From the NCBI GenBank assembly GCA_015501595.1, contig JADNRX010001150.1:1-13616 (forward strand): 13,616 nucleotides of DNA. Reading direction: 5' to 3'. This DNA comes from Hymenopellis radicata. Its lineage: Eukaryota > Basidiomycota > Agaricomycetes > Agaricales > Physalacriaceae. Below, in pieces: positions 1 to 9,180 of this stretch. The notes under the pieces are model-generated. The model searched no databases and was not told the origin of the DNA. It was given only the letters and a program-made list of their open reading frames with translations. A program made the translations under genes and the position numbers. Position 1 is the stretch's first letter, and each line of letters opens with the position of its first letter.

Positions 1-214
1 AGCGATGATGCATTTAGGTACGAGTGAGTATACGACTGGGGAGCTTTTGGGACTACTTATTCTCCGGCTCTTCACACAATCAGCGCATATTCTTTGACCG
101 TGATTTGATTGTGCGGAGGTACCTCGATCTGACCTCGATGGCACGGTCTACCACAGGTCCAGGTAAGTCATGTCCTTATCCTTAGTTTTCATGAGTTCCA
201 CTTTGTGCTAGTTC
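1..214. other. Unresolved flank, probable 3' part of the membrane-gene relic
   Basis: No intact gene is visible. The minus strand here follows the third piece of the multi-TM relic. In-frame stops appear just after its last recognisable TM segment, so the 3' exons cannot be followed with confidence. On the plus strand a GT-AG pair at about 161-231 (gtaagt to gacag) could be chance. Confidence 0.3.
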
Positions 215-454
215 TCAGTTTGACAGGTAAAGGTCAAACATGATACGCAGTGCAATCAACATTGTAACAACAACGTTTGTGATAAACGAGAGCGTAAAGA
301 CGGTCCCATTCCATACTATCAGTGCGGATCGAACACTGACGAACTGAGGAAACGTGGTGACTATAAACAAGTTACAATCAGCGCCGACAATTGAGAGGAT
401 AGTCGGCAGACTAACTAGTATAGGACAATACCAGCAGAACGGGTTCAACAGATA
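215..454 (-). pseudogene. Multi-TM membrane protein relic, third piece (C-terminal side)
   Basis: About 80 codons are open on the minus strand and encode at least two hydrophobic helices. One begins near FCWYCPILVSL. The last contains FTLSFITNVVVTMLIALRI. The pattern of a polar-aromatic start, then TN-x-V-x-T-x-LIA-x-RI, is what I recall from a large family of multi-pass membrane proteins in Agaricomycetes of unknown function. The upstream end is cut by MITE copy 1. If the MITE and one TA are removed, the frame runs directly into the piece at 778-690. Stops follow soon after LIALRI, either from an unrecognised intron or from decay. Codons upstream of 454 on this strand belong to the MITE and are not part of the gene. 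Confidence 0.55.
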
Positions 455-689
455 TACTGTACACTTTAATTCAATTCGTCGGTCACGGGTCACAGACGAC
501 CCGAAATCGACGAAAAGTCACAGCTGTCACAGCGAAAATCACGAAAAAGTCTCCGGCGGGGCCCCCGCCAGCCTCCGCCGCAGCTCCGCCGCGGCGGGAA
601 TTACTATATATGGTAATACGTCGAAACCATAATTTCGTCGGACCGGTCACAGGTCACATGGCCGACGAATTGAATGAAAGTCTACAGTA
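455..689. mobile_element. MITE copy 1, TA-flanked
   Basis: A 235-bp element including flanking TA dinucleotides at 455-456 and 688-689. The ends are inverted repeats: CTGTACACTTTAATTCAATT on the left matches the reverse complement of the right end with two mismatches over about 28 bp (TA included). The interior is GC-rich and palindromic, around ggcggggcccccgcc, followed by an AT-rich near-palindrome. It has no coding capacity. The TA target and the short TIR-bounded length fit a non-autonomous Tc1/mariner-like element. The insertion falls inside the coding frame of the minus-strand membrane-gene relic. A second copy in the same orientation, roughly 92% identical by eye, is at 5929-6165. Confidence 0.8.
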
Positions 690-778
690 CATACATATTT
701 CGTCCCCAGACCAAACAGCATCGCCAAACGTGTATCTTCGTCAGCGACGGTGTTATGGATTTCTTACATGTTCATAGC
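690..778 (-). pseudogene. Multi-TM membrane protein relic, second piece
   Basis: The minus strand reads IHVWRCCLVWGRNMYV up to the MITE boundary. This resembles the conserved AD-x3-V-[YW]-RC-x2-VWGRN segment of the basidiomycete multi-TM family. Just upstream the likely continuation TVADE lies in another frame, which implies a one-base insertion near 736-739. A TAA occurs in that frame at 766-764. The frameshift and stop indicate decay independent of the MITE. Beyond 778 the reading becomes ambiguous, and the host sequence probably continues to the retroelement boundary near 898. Confidence 0.5.
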
Positions 779-898
779 TTCTCCTCAGGCTCTAGTGACG
801 AAGGGATACGTGCCTTCTAAGAATCTTCTTCGTGTTTCTATTATCACTTTGAATCATCGGTAGGCCTGAGCTACCGCGTAATTACTCTTTTTGACTCC
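779..898. other. Probable remaining host sequence before the retroelement
   Basis: Nothing readable in one frame. On the minus strand short stretches such as SLEPEEKL could be remnants of the loop before the relic's next helix, but stops and frame changes prevent a firm call. The right boundary is set by inference at the TG of tgttatgac (899). Confidence 0.25.
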
Positions 899-927
899 TG
901 TTATGACTCATTTACGACCTGAACCTG

Positions 928-936
928 TATATAAGG
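928..936 (+). promoter_or_regulatory. Candidate LTR TATA box
   Basis: TATATAAGG lies 29 bp inside the proposed TG start of the retroelement and about 450 bp before the first Gag ATG. The spacing would suit an LTR promoter with an R/U5 and leader downstream. It is not confirmable without a second LTR. Confidence 0.4.
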
Positions 937-1380
937 GCACTACAGTGCCCCAAGAGCTACCTTTTTACTACCATGATTACAACATTACATACTTCGAAAT
1001 ACATTACTTTTGTTCTACCACGCGAGATCAGACTTCGCTGACCTTAAGTTACCTCAGTGTTCGTAAGATAAGACTTTACGCACACGCCTACGCACATCCT
1101 TGACACTAGCGCGATCAGACTGCGCGTCAAACCAATTCACATTAAGCTACGATACACATCTGTTTACTGTTCTCACTCGTAACCGAACCCACAACCTCGC
1201 ATACACGTGCGCATCACAAGTGCACAGCCACACTGCTCACTTGCACAGCATCACGACACGCTCTCGCGCACGCACGCGCATCACCCAAATCTATACACTT
1301 TTACAACACTGGTGGACACATTGTCATCGTTACGGGTCGGAACGACTTTGCAACGCGACAGCACATTACGTTTAGACACG

Positions 1381-2208
1381 ATGTCTCGACGAACCACATA
1401 TTACACGACGGGGCAGCCCCCCAAACCTACAGCTGTGATGGGTAGGACCCTCACAGCCTCGACTATGCCAGTGCGGTCTTCCCCGGCTCCCGAGGAGAAC
1501 ACACCAACAACATCATCAACCTCTGAGCGTACGGAAATTCCCGACGACGCCAGAGCGGACGACGTACCTGGAACCACGATTATCTCAGGGATCAGCACTG
1601 ATAGGAACTCTCAAACTTCCGGATCAGGTTTAGTCGATCCCGTTGATGACAGGTACGTCACCAGACGGAACCATAAAGGGAAAGGAAGGATTCAACCAGC
1701 GGACCTCGACGCGGACTGGGGTCATTTGCGCACAGGAGATCTATACGACGCAGACTCGCTGGGCCCCAGATTGGAAGGAGCGTTTCCACGTCCGCCAGAT
1801 GGCTGGGGGATTCCGACGCTCATGTATGACCAGATTCAGATGCCCTTCCTGGTTCATTTTCAGCCTAAGACCGCAATCCATCGCTCGGTGGGGGAGCAAT
1901 GGCCTCATGACGAGAAGCGACGGAAGGACGAATGCCAGGAATGGCTAGATCGACGGAATACGGCCTTAGAATTATTGTCAGACGCTGATGAGGAAGGAAT
2001 TGATTACTCACTCATGAGTACCTTGTCTTTCGGACAAGCGTATATAACCTTCAATAAAGAGAGAGAGCTTCTCATGAAGGTCGTAAACGAACCATTAGTT
2101 GTTCGAGAGGAAACGGTGCGATACAAGGATATCGTCCTGAAGAAGGACGTTATAGACGTCTGTTACAAGCCTTACAACAACGCGTTTATGTGGCATCAAC
2201 CTCCTTGA
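1381..2208 (+). CDS. Retrotransposon Gag N-terminal ORF
   Basis: A 275-residue ORF starting at ATG 1381 ([16 protein letters not shown]). An earlier in-frame ATG at 1207 would add residues typical of a translated leader, so I prefer 1381. Residues 1-100 are Ser/Thr/Pro-rich and low in complexity. The remainder is charged and helical (for example [20 protein letters not shown]). It overlaps the following Gag-PR frame by 151 nt (2058-2208), with that frame at -1. Protein-like sequence in this frame runs to MWHQPP at the stop and then continues in the next frame as [14 protein letters not shown]. This suggests one original polyprotein broken by a small indel near 2200. I recognise no domain beyond a generic Gag N-terminus. 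Confidence 0.6.
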   Translation: MSRRTTYYTTGQPPKPTAVMGRTLTASTMPVRSSPAPEENTPTTSSTSERTEIPDDARADDVPGTTIISGISTDRNSQTSGSGLVDPVDDRYVTRRNHKGKGRIQPADLDADWGHLRTGDLYDADSLGPRLEGAFPRPPDGWGIPTLMYDQIQMPFLVHFQPKTAIHRSVGEQWPHDEKRRKDECQEWLDRRNTALELLSDADEEGIDYSLMSTLSFGQAYITFNKERELLMKVVNEPLVVREETVRYKDIVLKKDVIDVCYKPYNNAFMWHQPP

Positions 2209-5200
2209 ATCAATTCGGCAAGAAGACAGTTACACTACCATCATGGGGACCAGAAAATAACATTGATTACTGGGTCCTTAGACATGACTACGAGATATTC
2301 AGCCTAGGACTCATCGCTCAAACGGAGCACCTACTAGCCAAACTGGACGAATATCACGACTGGGACGCTGGAGTCCCAAGACGCGGAGATTTGGACAGAG
2401 AAGCACTCGAGATGCAAGAGCGAGCCGAGCGATACGCGTTAGGAACCTCGCGGGGAAGTATACCAGTCAATTCTCCAAAAGTTAATGATTCCTCAGACAC
2501 CCAAACAGGGGATGCTTCATCTATCTCGGGGTTCTTACACCAGAAAAGACAAGACCCTTTCGTGACTCAAGTCCCCGAATCACGGCATCTGAGATTTGAG
2601 ACGCGTAGAGCATCTGACGTTGATGAGAACCACGATCCCCTTCAAGCAGTGCCAGAATTTGTGACGCCAAGTTTCCGTCCGACTCAGTACAAGACGCGTG
2701 GAGGAGTCATGACGGGCCGAGGACCATTTGAGACTGTCATCGAGTCAAGGTTTTCTGCAGACAGTTCGGGCGCGGCATCAACAGGATTTTCATACCCGAA
2801 GGCAGCCACGCGGACCAGCAAGATTTCTCGAACTCCATCATTTCATAACGATGTGGATCCATCAAGAGAGAATTCTAAATCTGCAGATATATATCAAAGC
2901 GTGACATCGCAAGAACGACGATCCCCATCAATGAATACGATACGAGTTACGTCCGGAAATGCGGGCTCTGCCGCTACGTACCCCAATTCCATACCCGTTC
3001 ACCCTGCCATGCCATCGTGGTCAGGAAACAATTCATATCCGAGGACAATACCTCACCGACAGGAGGAAGTTCCGCCCTATACGTCTGGACCCATCATGCC
3101 GAATCGCTTCTCATCTGGAGAACCCCAGCACAGTCAGAAACACGGTACCGATTTGGACCAAGTCAACAAGAGCGCTTCAGGTCAGCACGGCCTTGCGAGC
3201 GGCGAAGACTATCCACATAGTGGTGGTCCTGGCCGCAAGGATCCAGATAACGATTATCGTGACAATGATGGTCCAGGCGGCCGCGCTTTTTCCAACAGCA
3301 ACGATCCGAGGAACGATAACAGTAACCCTAGAAGACATCCTTCTAGCGGAGGAGATGGCAACCCTCCTGACGGCGGTCCCAGCAGAAATCCTTCTGGTGG
3401 AGGCGGTGGTCCTCCTCACGGCAGCCCTGGAGGGAATCCATTCAGCGGAGGAGGCGGCGGCCCTCCAAATGGCGGTCACGGAGGAAACCCACCCAACGAG
3501 GGAGGCGGCGGTCCCCCATACATCGGTCCTGGCGGCGGTCCTCCGAGCGGTGGTAATCCACCTGGCGGAGGAGGCGGTGGTCCTCCTTATGTCGGTCCCG
3601 GGCTTGGACTACGAGGAGACGACCCCAACAGGACCACGGATGCACATTTTGATCTCAAATTAAAACTGAGCGACGTCGAAAGCTGGGACGGGGATACGGA
3701 CCAGATAATTCACTGGCTAAGGAAGATGGATGATCTAGCCAGTATGAGTACACGAATGCGTCAACAACTAGCACGAATCGTACCTAAGAGACTTACCGGC
3801 GCAGCTAGTAGCTGGTATTGGTCGTTACCGTTTGATCATCGACGTCGTATCGAAGTTGAGTGGCCTGTACTGCGCGAGGAAATTACCAGCTACTACATGA
3901 CGAAGAAGTGGTGGGAAAAACTCCGTAAACGAGCGAGCGACGCTAAGTTCAGGGAGACAGGACATACCAGAGAAAGTCCTAGTGAGTATTTCATCCGCAA
4001 AGCCGACCTGCTCACGACAGCGTACAACTTCGATGACTCTGAGATGATAAGTGAAGTCATGGAAGGTGCCCCAAGCCAGTGGAATATGATTCTCACAACT
4101 CACCTATACCAAACAGTGGTCGAGTTGCAGCGCGCCATACGTTTCCATGAAGAGGCCTTAGTTGAATGCTTACCACAGCGACCGCGCTACGAGGACAGGT
4201 ACCAGAGGAACGCCCGTGTAAATCTTGTTGGCGCATCAGAGAAACTTCCGCCTCCAGCATTTCCAAAGGACGACGCCAATGTCACAAAGAAGGGCCTAAC
4301 TCCCAAAGCCAAAGGCGCGCGTCCTTGTCGACACTGCGGCAGTGCGATGCACTGGGATCGCGAATGCAAGTACGCTAGGCAGGCATTCAGAACAGCTCGT
4401 ACACGATTGGCACAAACGGATGATGACTTACGAGAGGCTCTGGATGAGTACGAAGATCTCTACTGTGACGTACTGGATGAGCTGGACACGGACGATTCTT
4501 CTGAAGGAGAGATCGAGATGGATTTTGAGGATGACCCTCGACCGGCTCGGACTGACAATGAGGAGTCAGTCGAAAGAGTCTCGGGGGGCAGTAGGAGCGA
4601 AAACACGCACCAAACAAATCTTTCAACAGAATCCTCAGAATACGCGTTACCAGCGCGTGCTACAGCTTGCACATCTTTCTTTGAAAAACCAGCATTGAAC
4701 AGACGGTCGCGTCGGCGCCTTGCAAAGGACATCAACCGCGTCAGTTACAAAGTAAAGTCGAACACGAGCGCTCACCCAAGCAGACCGTTACTAGAGCTAC
4801 AGAAAGTTATGGCTCGTCCGGCAGGATGTACTTTCTTGGGAAGCAGAGTAGTTGAGACGCGCGCAGGAGTGAACGGAATTGGACTAGATCCTCTCACGGT
4901 CATCATTGATTCAGGCTCTGATATCACGTTGATATCAGACAAAGCTTGGAAAGAACTGTCCACTCACCCAAGACCCAGAGTCGGGCAACGAATCAAAATC
5001 ATAGAAGTTACAGGAAACACCACGATAAGCGAATTCGTTAACTTGGACCTATATTTTAAAACGGATAAAGGACCCATTCAGATGAACGTTGACGCCTACC
5101 TAGTTCCCGGTATGACCTCGCCTATCGTTCTAGGTAATGATTTTGCGGATCAGTACTCCCTGTCTACCATTCGTCGAGACGGACATACCTTCATCAACTT

Positions 5201-6107
5201 TTCCGACACGGGACGAGAGATAGAAGTGCGTAATTCGCTAGACGGAGGCAGGAAGTTATTTAACGGAAGGACATTTTCTGTCAAGGCTCACCTTCCCGAT
5301 ATCGCCGGACTATCGCAGATCCAAGTACACCGCAAAGCACAGAAGGTGAAGAAACGAGAACGCGCAAGAAAGCAAAGTCACGCCGTCAGAGCCGCGAGAA
5401 GAACAGTTGTCGGGCCAGAAAGCTGTATCAAGGTCCCAATCATCCTTCAATTTCCAGACAGTCTAGACAGCACGCTAGTCGTAAAGTCCCTACAGCAAGA
5501 CAATAATGCAAGAGCAATCTGGGGCTCACCAGATTCACTAATCTCCCGAGAGGCTCCCTTCCTACACGTAGCCAACTTCTCCGACCAACCGGTAGTCATC
5601 GCAGCCGGTCAAGTAATCGCGCAATCGTATAACCCGAGGAATTGGCTAGACAAACGTGCCGACGATGCCGAAACGCGTCAGAAGCAAGAACAGTATGCCA
5701 GTCTAGTCAAGCAAATGGTGGAAAAAGGAAGAGATACGGAGATCGGCCCGATCTCCGATCCGCGATCATCTCTGACACGAAGTGAGACAGAGATCACTTC
5801 TAAAGCTCAACGGAACGCGACCGAGGCTGACGATCCATCCGCCTCGGAACCGATTGAAGGAGGACCAAAGACCTCTGATACTCCACCCGATCCTACTTCA
5901 TCTCAAGAATTCTTATCCGCAGTGAACATACTGTACACTTTAATTCAATTCGTCGGTCACGGGTCACAGAGGATCCGAAATCGACGAAAAGTCACAAGAG
6001 TCACGCGAAAATTGAGAAAAAAGTCCCCGGCGGGGCCCCCGCCAGCCTCCCGCCGCAGCTCCGCCGCGGCGGCAATTACCATATATGGTAATTCGACGAA
6101 ACCATAA
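2190..6107 (+). CDS. Retrotransposon Gag-protease polyprotein, 3'-truncated
   Basis: An open frame with no ATG at its start; it is open from 2058 and probably continues the preceding Gag ORF. Numbering from 2190: residues about 100-380 are disordered and Ser/Pro-rich; about 385-475 is a Gly/Pro repeat; about 483-690 is a retrotransposon Gag capsid-like helical domain starting near [20 protein letters not shown]; 713-726 is a CCHC zinc knuckle ([16 protein letters not shown]2CX4HX4C); an acidic linker follows; an aspartic protease has [10 protein letters not shown] at 907 and the later [13 protein letters not shown] Cys/hydrophobic region ending [15 protein letters not shown] (to about 1155) resembles the spacer before reverse transcriptase. 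RT is absent. From about residue 1247 the codons are those of MITE copy 2, so the last roughly 59 residues, ending IYGNSTKP, are foreign. It could not support transposition by itself. Confidence 0.8.
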   Translation: MASTSLNQFGKKTVTLPSWGPENNIDYWVLRHDYEIFSLGLIAQTEHLLAKLDEYHDWDAGVPRRGDLDREALEMQERAERYALGTSRGSIPVNSPKVNDSSDTQTGDASSISGFLHQKRQDPFVTQVPESRHLRFETRRASDVDENHDPLQAVPEFVTPSFRPTQYKTRGGVMTGRGPFETVIESRFSADSSGAASTGFSYPKAATRTSKISRTPSFHNDVDPSRENSKSADIYQSVTSQERRSPSMNTIRVTSGNAGSAATYPNSIPVHPAMPSWSGNNSYPRTIPHRQEEVPPYTSGPIMPNRFSSGEPQHSQKHGTDLDQVNKSASGQHGLASGEDYPHSGGPGRKDPDNDYRDNDGPGGRAFSNSNDPRNDNSNPRRHPSSGGDGNPPDGGPSRNPSGGGGGPPHGSPGGNPFSGGGGGPPNGGHGGNPPNEGGGGPPYIGPGGGPPSGGNPPGGGGGGPPYVGPGLGLRGDDPNRTTDAHFDLKLKLSDVESWDGDTDQIIHWLRKMDDLASMSTRMRQQLARIVPKRLTGAASSWYWSLPFDHRRRIEVEWPVLREEITSYYMTKKWWEKLRKRASDAKFRETGHTRESPSEYFIRKADLLTTAYNFDDSEMISEVMEGAPSQWNMILTTHLYQTVVELQRAIRFHEEALVECLPQRPRYEDRYQRNARVNLVGASEKLPPPAFPKDDANVTKKGLTPKAKGARPCRHCGSAMHWDRECKYARQAFRTARTRLAQTDDDLREALDEYEDLYCDVLDELDTDDSSEGEIEMDFEDDPRPARTDNEESVERVSGGSRSENTHQTNLSTESSEYALPARATACTSFFEKPALNRRSRRRLAKDINRVSYKVKSNTSAHPSRPLLELQKVMARPAGCTFLGSRVVETRAGVNGIGLDPLTVIIDSGSDITLISDKAWKELSTHPRPRVGQRIKIIEVTGNTTISEFVNLDLYFKTDKGPIQMNVDAYLVPGMTSPIVLGNDFADQYSLSTIRRDGHTFINFSDTGREIEVRNSLDGGRKLFNGRTFSVKAHLPDIAGLSQIQVHRKAQKVKKRERARKQSHAVRAARRTVVGPESCIKVPIILQFPDSLDSTLVVKSLQQDNNARAIWGSPDSLISREAPFLHVANFSDQPVVIAAGQVIAQSYNPRNWLDKRADDAETRQKQEQYASLVKQMVEKGRDTEIGPISDPRSSLTRSETEITSKAQRNATEADDPSASEPIEGGPKTSDTPPDPTSSQEFLSAVNILYTLIQFVGHGSQRIRNRRKVTRVTRKLRKKSPAGPPPASRRSSAAAAITIYGNSTKP
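3340..3606 (+). repeat. Gly/Pro-coding imperfect tandem repeat in Gag
   Basis: Repeated units of the form ggaggcggcggtcctcc code for GGGGGPP separated by short variable stretches ([19 protein letters not shown]). The unit varies in length, as expected of replication slippage. It joins the disordered N-terminal Gag half to the capsid-like domain and is probably a flexible linker. Confidence 0.75.
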
Positions 6108-6165
6108 TTTCGTCGGACCGGTCACAGGTCACATGGCCCGACGAATTGAATGAAAGTCTACAGTA
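5929..6165. mobile_element. MITE copy 2, TA-flanked, at the retroelement/host junction
   Basis: A 237-bp element including TA at 5929-5930 and 6164-6165, in the same orientation as copy 1. It keeps a perfect 20-bp palindrome at 6074-6093 (aattaccata with its complement). Directly after it is a hairpin with stem cgacgaaa/tttcgtcg and a 6-nt loop (6094-6115). Both are mutated in copy 1, so this copy may be closer to the ancestral form. The left flank is the Gag-PR frame and the right flank is the 5' piece of the membrane-gene relic. It supplies the stop codon of the truncated Gag-PR frame and lies 206 bp upstream of the p24 start codon. Confidence 0.8.
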
Positions 6166-6330
6166 AGGTGCGCCGTGGAAAGGAGGAACATGACAAGAGC
6201 CAGAGGGAGAATGAGCTTTTTGTTGTTGCCGATGCCGCGAGCTGGAGCAAGACTTAGAAGCAGGTAGATAATGAACGGGAGTAAATGAGATTCGAGAATA
6301 GGAGGATCAGCACTGATGTAACCTGGATCC
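6166..6330 (-). pseudogene. Multi-TM membrane protein relic, first piece (N-terminal side)
   Basis: The minus strand encodes ESHLLPFIIYLLLSLAPARG, then about eight residues, then LILPLALVMFLLSTAHL. These are two hydrophobic helices ending in the ST-A-H motif that I recall from the second helix of the same basidiomycete multi-TM family as the pieces at 690-778 and 215-454. The frame ends at the MITE. The residues that follow in that frame (TVDFHSIRRAM) are encoded by the MITE terminal repeat and only mimic the family by chance. The N-terminus runs towards the divergent p24 gene and its start is not clear. Confidence 0.5.
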
Positions 6331-6370
6331 CTCCCAAAAAGGCAATTAGTACTTGCCCTCCACGACTGTG

Positions 6371-7197
6371 ATGATGCGGCTCGCGACAGGCTGGCTGGTA
6401 TTCTGTACACTCTTGTCTCTCGTTTCTGGCTCTGCGCTCACGACACCGATTGCTGCCAACGAGAGGCTATGCTTCTACGCGGACGTCGACAAGGCTGGAG
6501 AAAAAATTGGGGTACGTGTCAACTCGCCGTTCGCCTTGACCCGCTCACCGTGCGCAGTTCTACTTTGCAGTCCAATCCGGGGGCTCATTCGACATTGATT
6601 ACACGGTCACGGCACCGTCATCCAAGGTCCTGCTGGACGGCACGCGCGAGCGCCAGGGCGACTACGTCCTAACAGCTAACGAAGTCGGCGAATATGCGTT
6701 CTGCTTCGAGAATGATATGAGCACGATATCCGGGAAGCTCATAGATTTTGATATTATGGTGGAGAGCGAGCCGAGGAGAGAGGCGCCGGCGAAGCCTGGG
6801 CAGATTAGCGAGCAGACGAGCTCGCTGGAGGAGAGCGTGTTTAGGCTGAATGGCATGTTGATGAATGTGAAGCGACAGCAGAAGCAGTGAGTGGCCTGGT
6901 TTCTGTGTGATTGGTTTGACGTTGACGATGCGGTTTAGCTTCCATACAAAGGAGAGGCGAGGTTTCGATGTTGTGCAGAGTACACAAAAGTCCGTTTCAT
7001 ATCTCCACTGTCGCTCGTGGCTGACTTTCTCTAGTAAACTCTTTTGGTACGCCGTGCTAGAGACGATAGGTGTCATCGGGATGGCCATGTAGGTATTCTT
7101 CCCATCATTTCTCTTTCGCTGCCTACGCCTCCCCAGGTTCCAAGTCTACGTTCTTCAAACATTCTTCACCAAGACCGGACGACGGTACAAGGTATAA
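6371..7197 (+). CDS. p24/emp24 (TMED) family cargo receptor
   Basis: Five exons: 6371-6511, 6558-6886, 6939-6989, 7035-7088 and 7137-7197. All introns are GT-AG, 45-52 nt, and splicing gives 211 residues, normal for the family. Residues 1-22 are a signal peptide (LVFCTLLSLVSG). The GOLD domain has the paired cysteines C34 (ERLCFYADVD) and C96 (YAFCFEND) and the segment FYFAVQSGGSFDIDY. A coiled-coil stem follows (LEESVFRLNGMLMNVKRQQK), then one TM helix at about 177-199 (FWYAVLETIGVIGMAMFQVY). The short cytosolic tail carries FF at 201-202 and a basic end (GRRYKV). p24 proteins cycle between ER and Golgi in COPII and COPI vesicles as hetero-oligomers. STISGKLIDFDI suggests the gamma branch (yeast Erp2/3/4-like), but this is tentative. 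An ATG at 6374 is an alternative start. Confidence 0.92.
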
Positions 7198-7586
7198 ACG
7201 CACATGTAGCTACTCATTGCTGTACCTGGACCTTAGGACGTGGGCTGGGAATCTATCGTTATTTTCGTCTTGATGCGCGAATACTAAACACACGATCACG
7301 GGTCACTCCTCATGTCGCTCTGCTGCTGCTCCATCCAGATGATGCTTGCCTGCACGACTAACATGTCACTCATCTCGAATATGCCAACCACTTGATTGCG
7401 CTGTCAGAGTCGCGCGTCGGACTCCAGCTTCTGGAGGCGGTTCAATTCTCAAACCTACGCCGCAGATTGGCGTTGGGAAAGCGTTACCAATTGTCCACCC
7501 TTATTATCAGTACGTTCCCGAGGGGGATATATCTTATCCCAGTATTCATTCACTTCCCCGCTAAATACCAGTAATACTAATACAAC
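7198..7586. other. Intergenic region, 3' of the p24 gene
   Basis: No convincing gene. The first part is probably the p24 3' UTR. Overlapping short ORFs on both strands show no recognisable domain. A tatatc motif near 7527 lies about 60 bp before the ATG at 7587 and may belong to the promoter of the possible gene there. Confidence 0.4.
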
Positions 7587-8494
7587 ATGGACATTCATCA
7601 ACAGATCGCGATGAAAGAGACAGATGAAAGAGACAAACTCAAGGTCCGGCGTACCAGACGGAGACACTCGCATCCTGAACCAGGCAGACCAAGAGAGGCC
7701 AATGCCAGCGATGGTTCATCTACGAACCAGACGCGGACGCCAAAAGGACCTTCGCCAGGATTGGATCATAACTGCTCGCCGCGTCCTTGATCGCGTTCGT
7801 AATACAAGCTCAATCCCACAATCGACCTTTTCGAGACATGAAGCATAGAACCTAAATGGCTATCCGACTGGGAACCACTACTTATGTGATGAGTCCAATG
7901 TTACAGGTTGGCGCGCACAGGGAAAGATGTACGCTATCTCTGGATATACAGGTCGGTCAAGGCTCATACAGTGGTCCTGCTCATACTCCAGCGCGACTGT
8001 GCATATTTTTGCCGAGGAATCGCCGCCACCAATCACCATAATACGGCTACCGCTTTGCGCTTGCTTGCATATGGCAACGGTAACAGATTCTTGTTCGTAC
8101 GCGGCACTTCTATCTTCGAGCTTTCTAGACCGCGATAGCCATTGTGAGTCTCCTTGCGCTTCAAATCTGTTCTTTAACGGTACTGATCAAATCTCCCAAC
8201 AGTAAATGGGGGAACCACCTTCATATATCACTTGGGGTGAGTGGTTCGGTGTGCAGTTTTCCCATGACACCGAAATACTTTCCAGAAAGCTCAAGGGAGG
8301 ACCCCGTCGTATAGATGACAAGGGGTCCCCAGAACTCGAGCTCTAATCCGTAATTCTGGGTAAGTGATGGGCATTTGTATATACTGGAATTGAATCGTAA
8401 GTTCATTATTAGCGAGGTGCATCTCAGGACCGTGGTTATCCCTCCGCGCGACGAGTTGCACAACTTCTCTTCCCATTACGACGGTTCTTCATAA
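7587..8494 (+). CDS. Possible six-exon gene of unknown function
   Basis: A tentative model: exons 7587-7643, 7684-7794, 7849-8143, 8203-8236, 8333-8359 and 8413-8494, with compatible phases, giving about 201 residues. The best support is a 295-nt open exon (LNGYPTGNHYLCDESNVTGW, later GRSRLIQWSCSYSSATVHIF) and two good introns: 8144-8202 with gtgagt, and 8360-8412 with gtaagt. The last exon reads EVHLRTVVIPPRDELHNF and ends in TAA. The start has an acceptable context (caacATGG). Weak points are the 40-nt first intron, the gttcgt donor at 7795, and a choice of acceptor (8285 or 8332) for the fourth intron; 8285 would stop at 8346. I recognise no family and see no clear TM helix. It may instead be a decayed gene. 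Confidence 0.33.
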
Positions 8495-9130
8495 GCATCG
8501 ACTCTTAACTATAAACGGATGGGCGGTAAACTGTCAATGGACGGGCGCCTCAAAGTTGGGCACGCTCTAATCACTCTCTAATCTCAATCGGGGAAGAAGG
8601 GCAATGCGAGAGTAACGACCGAGGGATTGTGGGAACAGTTTGAAAGAAGCACGGAAAAGAAGGCAGCCTGTGAAACAGGATGACTCGACACTAACGTCCG
8701 CGTGCCTTTGATCTCAAATCTGCGAAGTCACACCACAAAATCCATACATGGCCCACATGTACATAAGCGACTTGGACCGTTCATTCACACTATTCGAATA
8801 TACGTCTTGAACCTACTCTTTTCCCAACCTTACAAACCAGCGGTTTAGATCAGAAGATGCTCTCGTGTCAGTATGGGGAGTATGGGGTCCTCGAATCCTC
8901 CCGAACTGCTGGACCGGCGGCAGCACAATTCGTGTACCTGATGACAAATTCAGCTTCAACAACACTGGCATGGATCGGTGCGATCGACGCCGCCACATTG
9001 CGCACAACAAGTGGGAGAGACTCTAGACGCCGTAGAGGCAGATAATTCAGAAATCGGAGAGAGATCTCAACACGTGTTTTACACCTGTTCAGGCTGCGGC
9101 GGGCATTCTGGCTTGTACAGGAAAAGGCTG
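8495..9130. other. Intergenic region with a duplicated block
   Basis: No convincing gene. The block at about 8571-8745 resembles 10780-10935 (reported separately). Overlapping ORFs of about 60 residues on opposite strands at 8813-9045 look like chance. Confidence 0.4.
8571..8745 (+). repeat. Duplicated block upstream of gene A
   Basis: It aligns by eye with about 10780-10935. The clearest match is tttgatctcaaatctgcgaa against tttgatctgagatatgcgaa, preceded in both by a purine-rich stretch containing gggaac and gaaagaagca. It is diverged and gapped, consistent with an old tandem duplication that also produced genes A and B. Confidence 0.5.
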
Positions 9131-9131
9131 T

Positions 9132-9140
9132 TATAATTTA
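9132..9140 (+). promoter_or_regulatory. Candidate TATA box of gene A
   Basis: TATAATTTA about 40 bp before the ATG at 9181. Gene B has a comparable AT-rich element 40-48 bp before its start. Confidence 0.4.
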
Positions 9141-9180
9141 TTGATCCGGGGTCCTGTTATACAGAACAGCTAAAAAATCT

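Larger units (their letters stand above)
899..5928 (+). mobile_element. Truncated Ty3/Gypsy-like LTR retrotransposon (Gag-PR only)
   Basis: This segment holds the 5' part of an LTR retroelement: a probable 5' LTR/leader, a long Gag region, a CCHC knuckle and an aspartic protease. No reverse transcriptase, RNase H or integrase motif and no second LTR occur in the window. The left boundary at 899 is an inference from a TG start and from a TATA box about 30 bp inside. I could not identify a primer-binding site. The right boundary coincides exactly with the TA-flanked end of MITE copy 2, beyond which the sequence is a membrane-gene relic and not pol. A two-base-shifted repeat, gatcagact, at about 1027 and 1111 lies in the leader. 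Confidence 0.7.

Noticed and set aside
2058..2208. Programmed -1 ribosomal frameshift between the two Gag frames
   Set aside because: No canonical slippery heptamer in the overlap. The reading seems to switch at about 2200, next to the stop, which fits an indel better.
3177..3663. Long ORFs overlapping the Gly/Pro repeat on both strands
   Set aside because: They are shadows produced by the repetitive GC-rich codons of the Gag frame.
455..6165. The two 235-bp direct copies as LTRs of one retroelement
   Set aside because: Each copy has its own inverted repeats and TA flanks. The first lies inside a membrane-gene frame with host sequence on both sides. There is no TG...CA structure, primer site or polypurine tract beside them.
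6129..6165. Continuation TVDFHSIRRAM as part of the membrane-gene relic
   Set aside because: These codons come from the MITE terminal repeat and occur identically in the other copy. The likeness to the family is chance.
8221..8463. 80-codon minus-strand ORF
   Set aside because: No ATG context, domain or linked exons. The plus strand has two good splice-site pairs across the same region.
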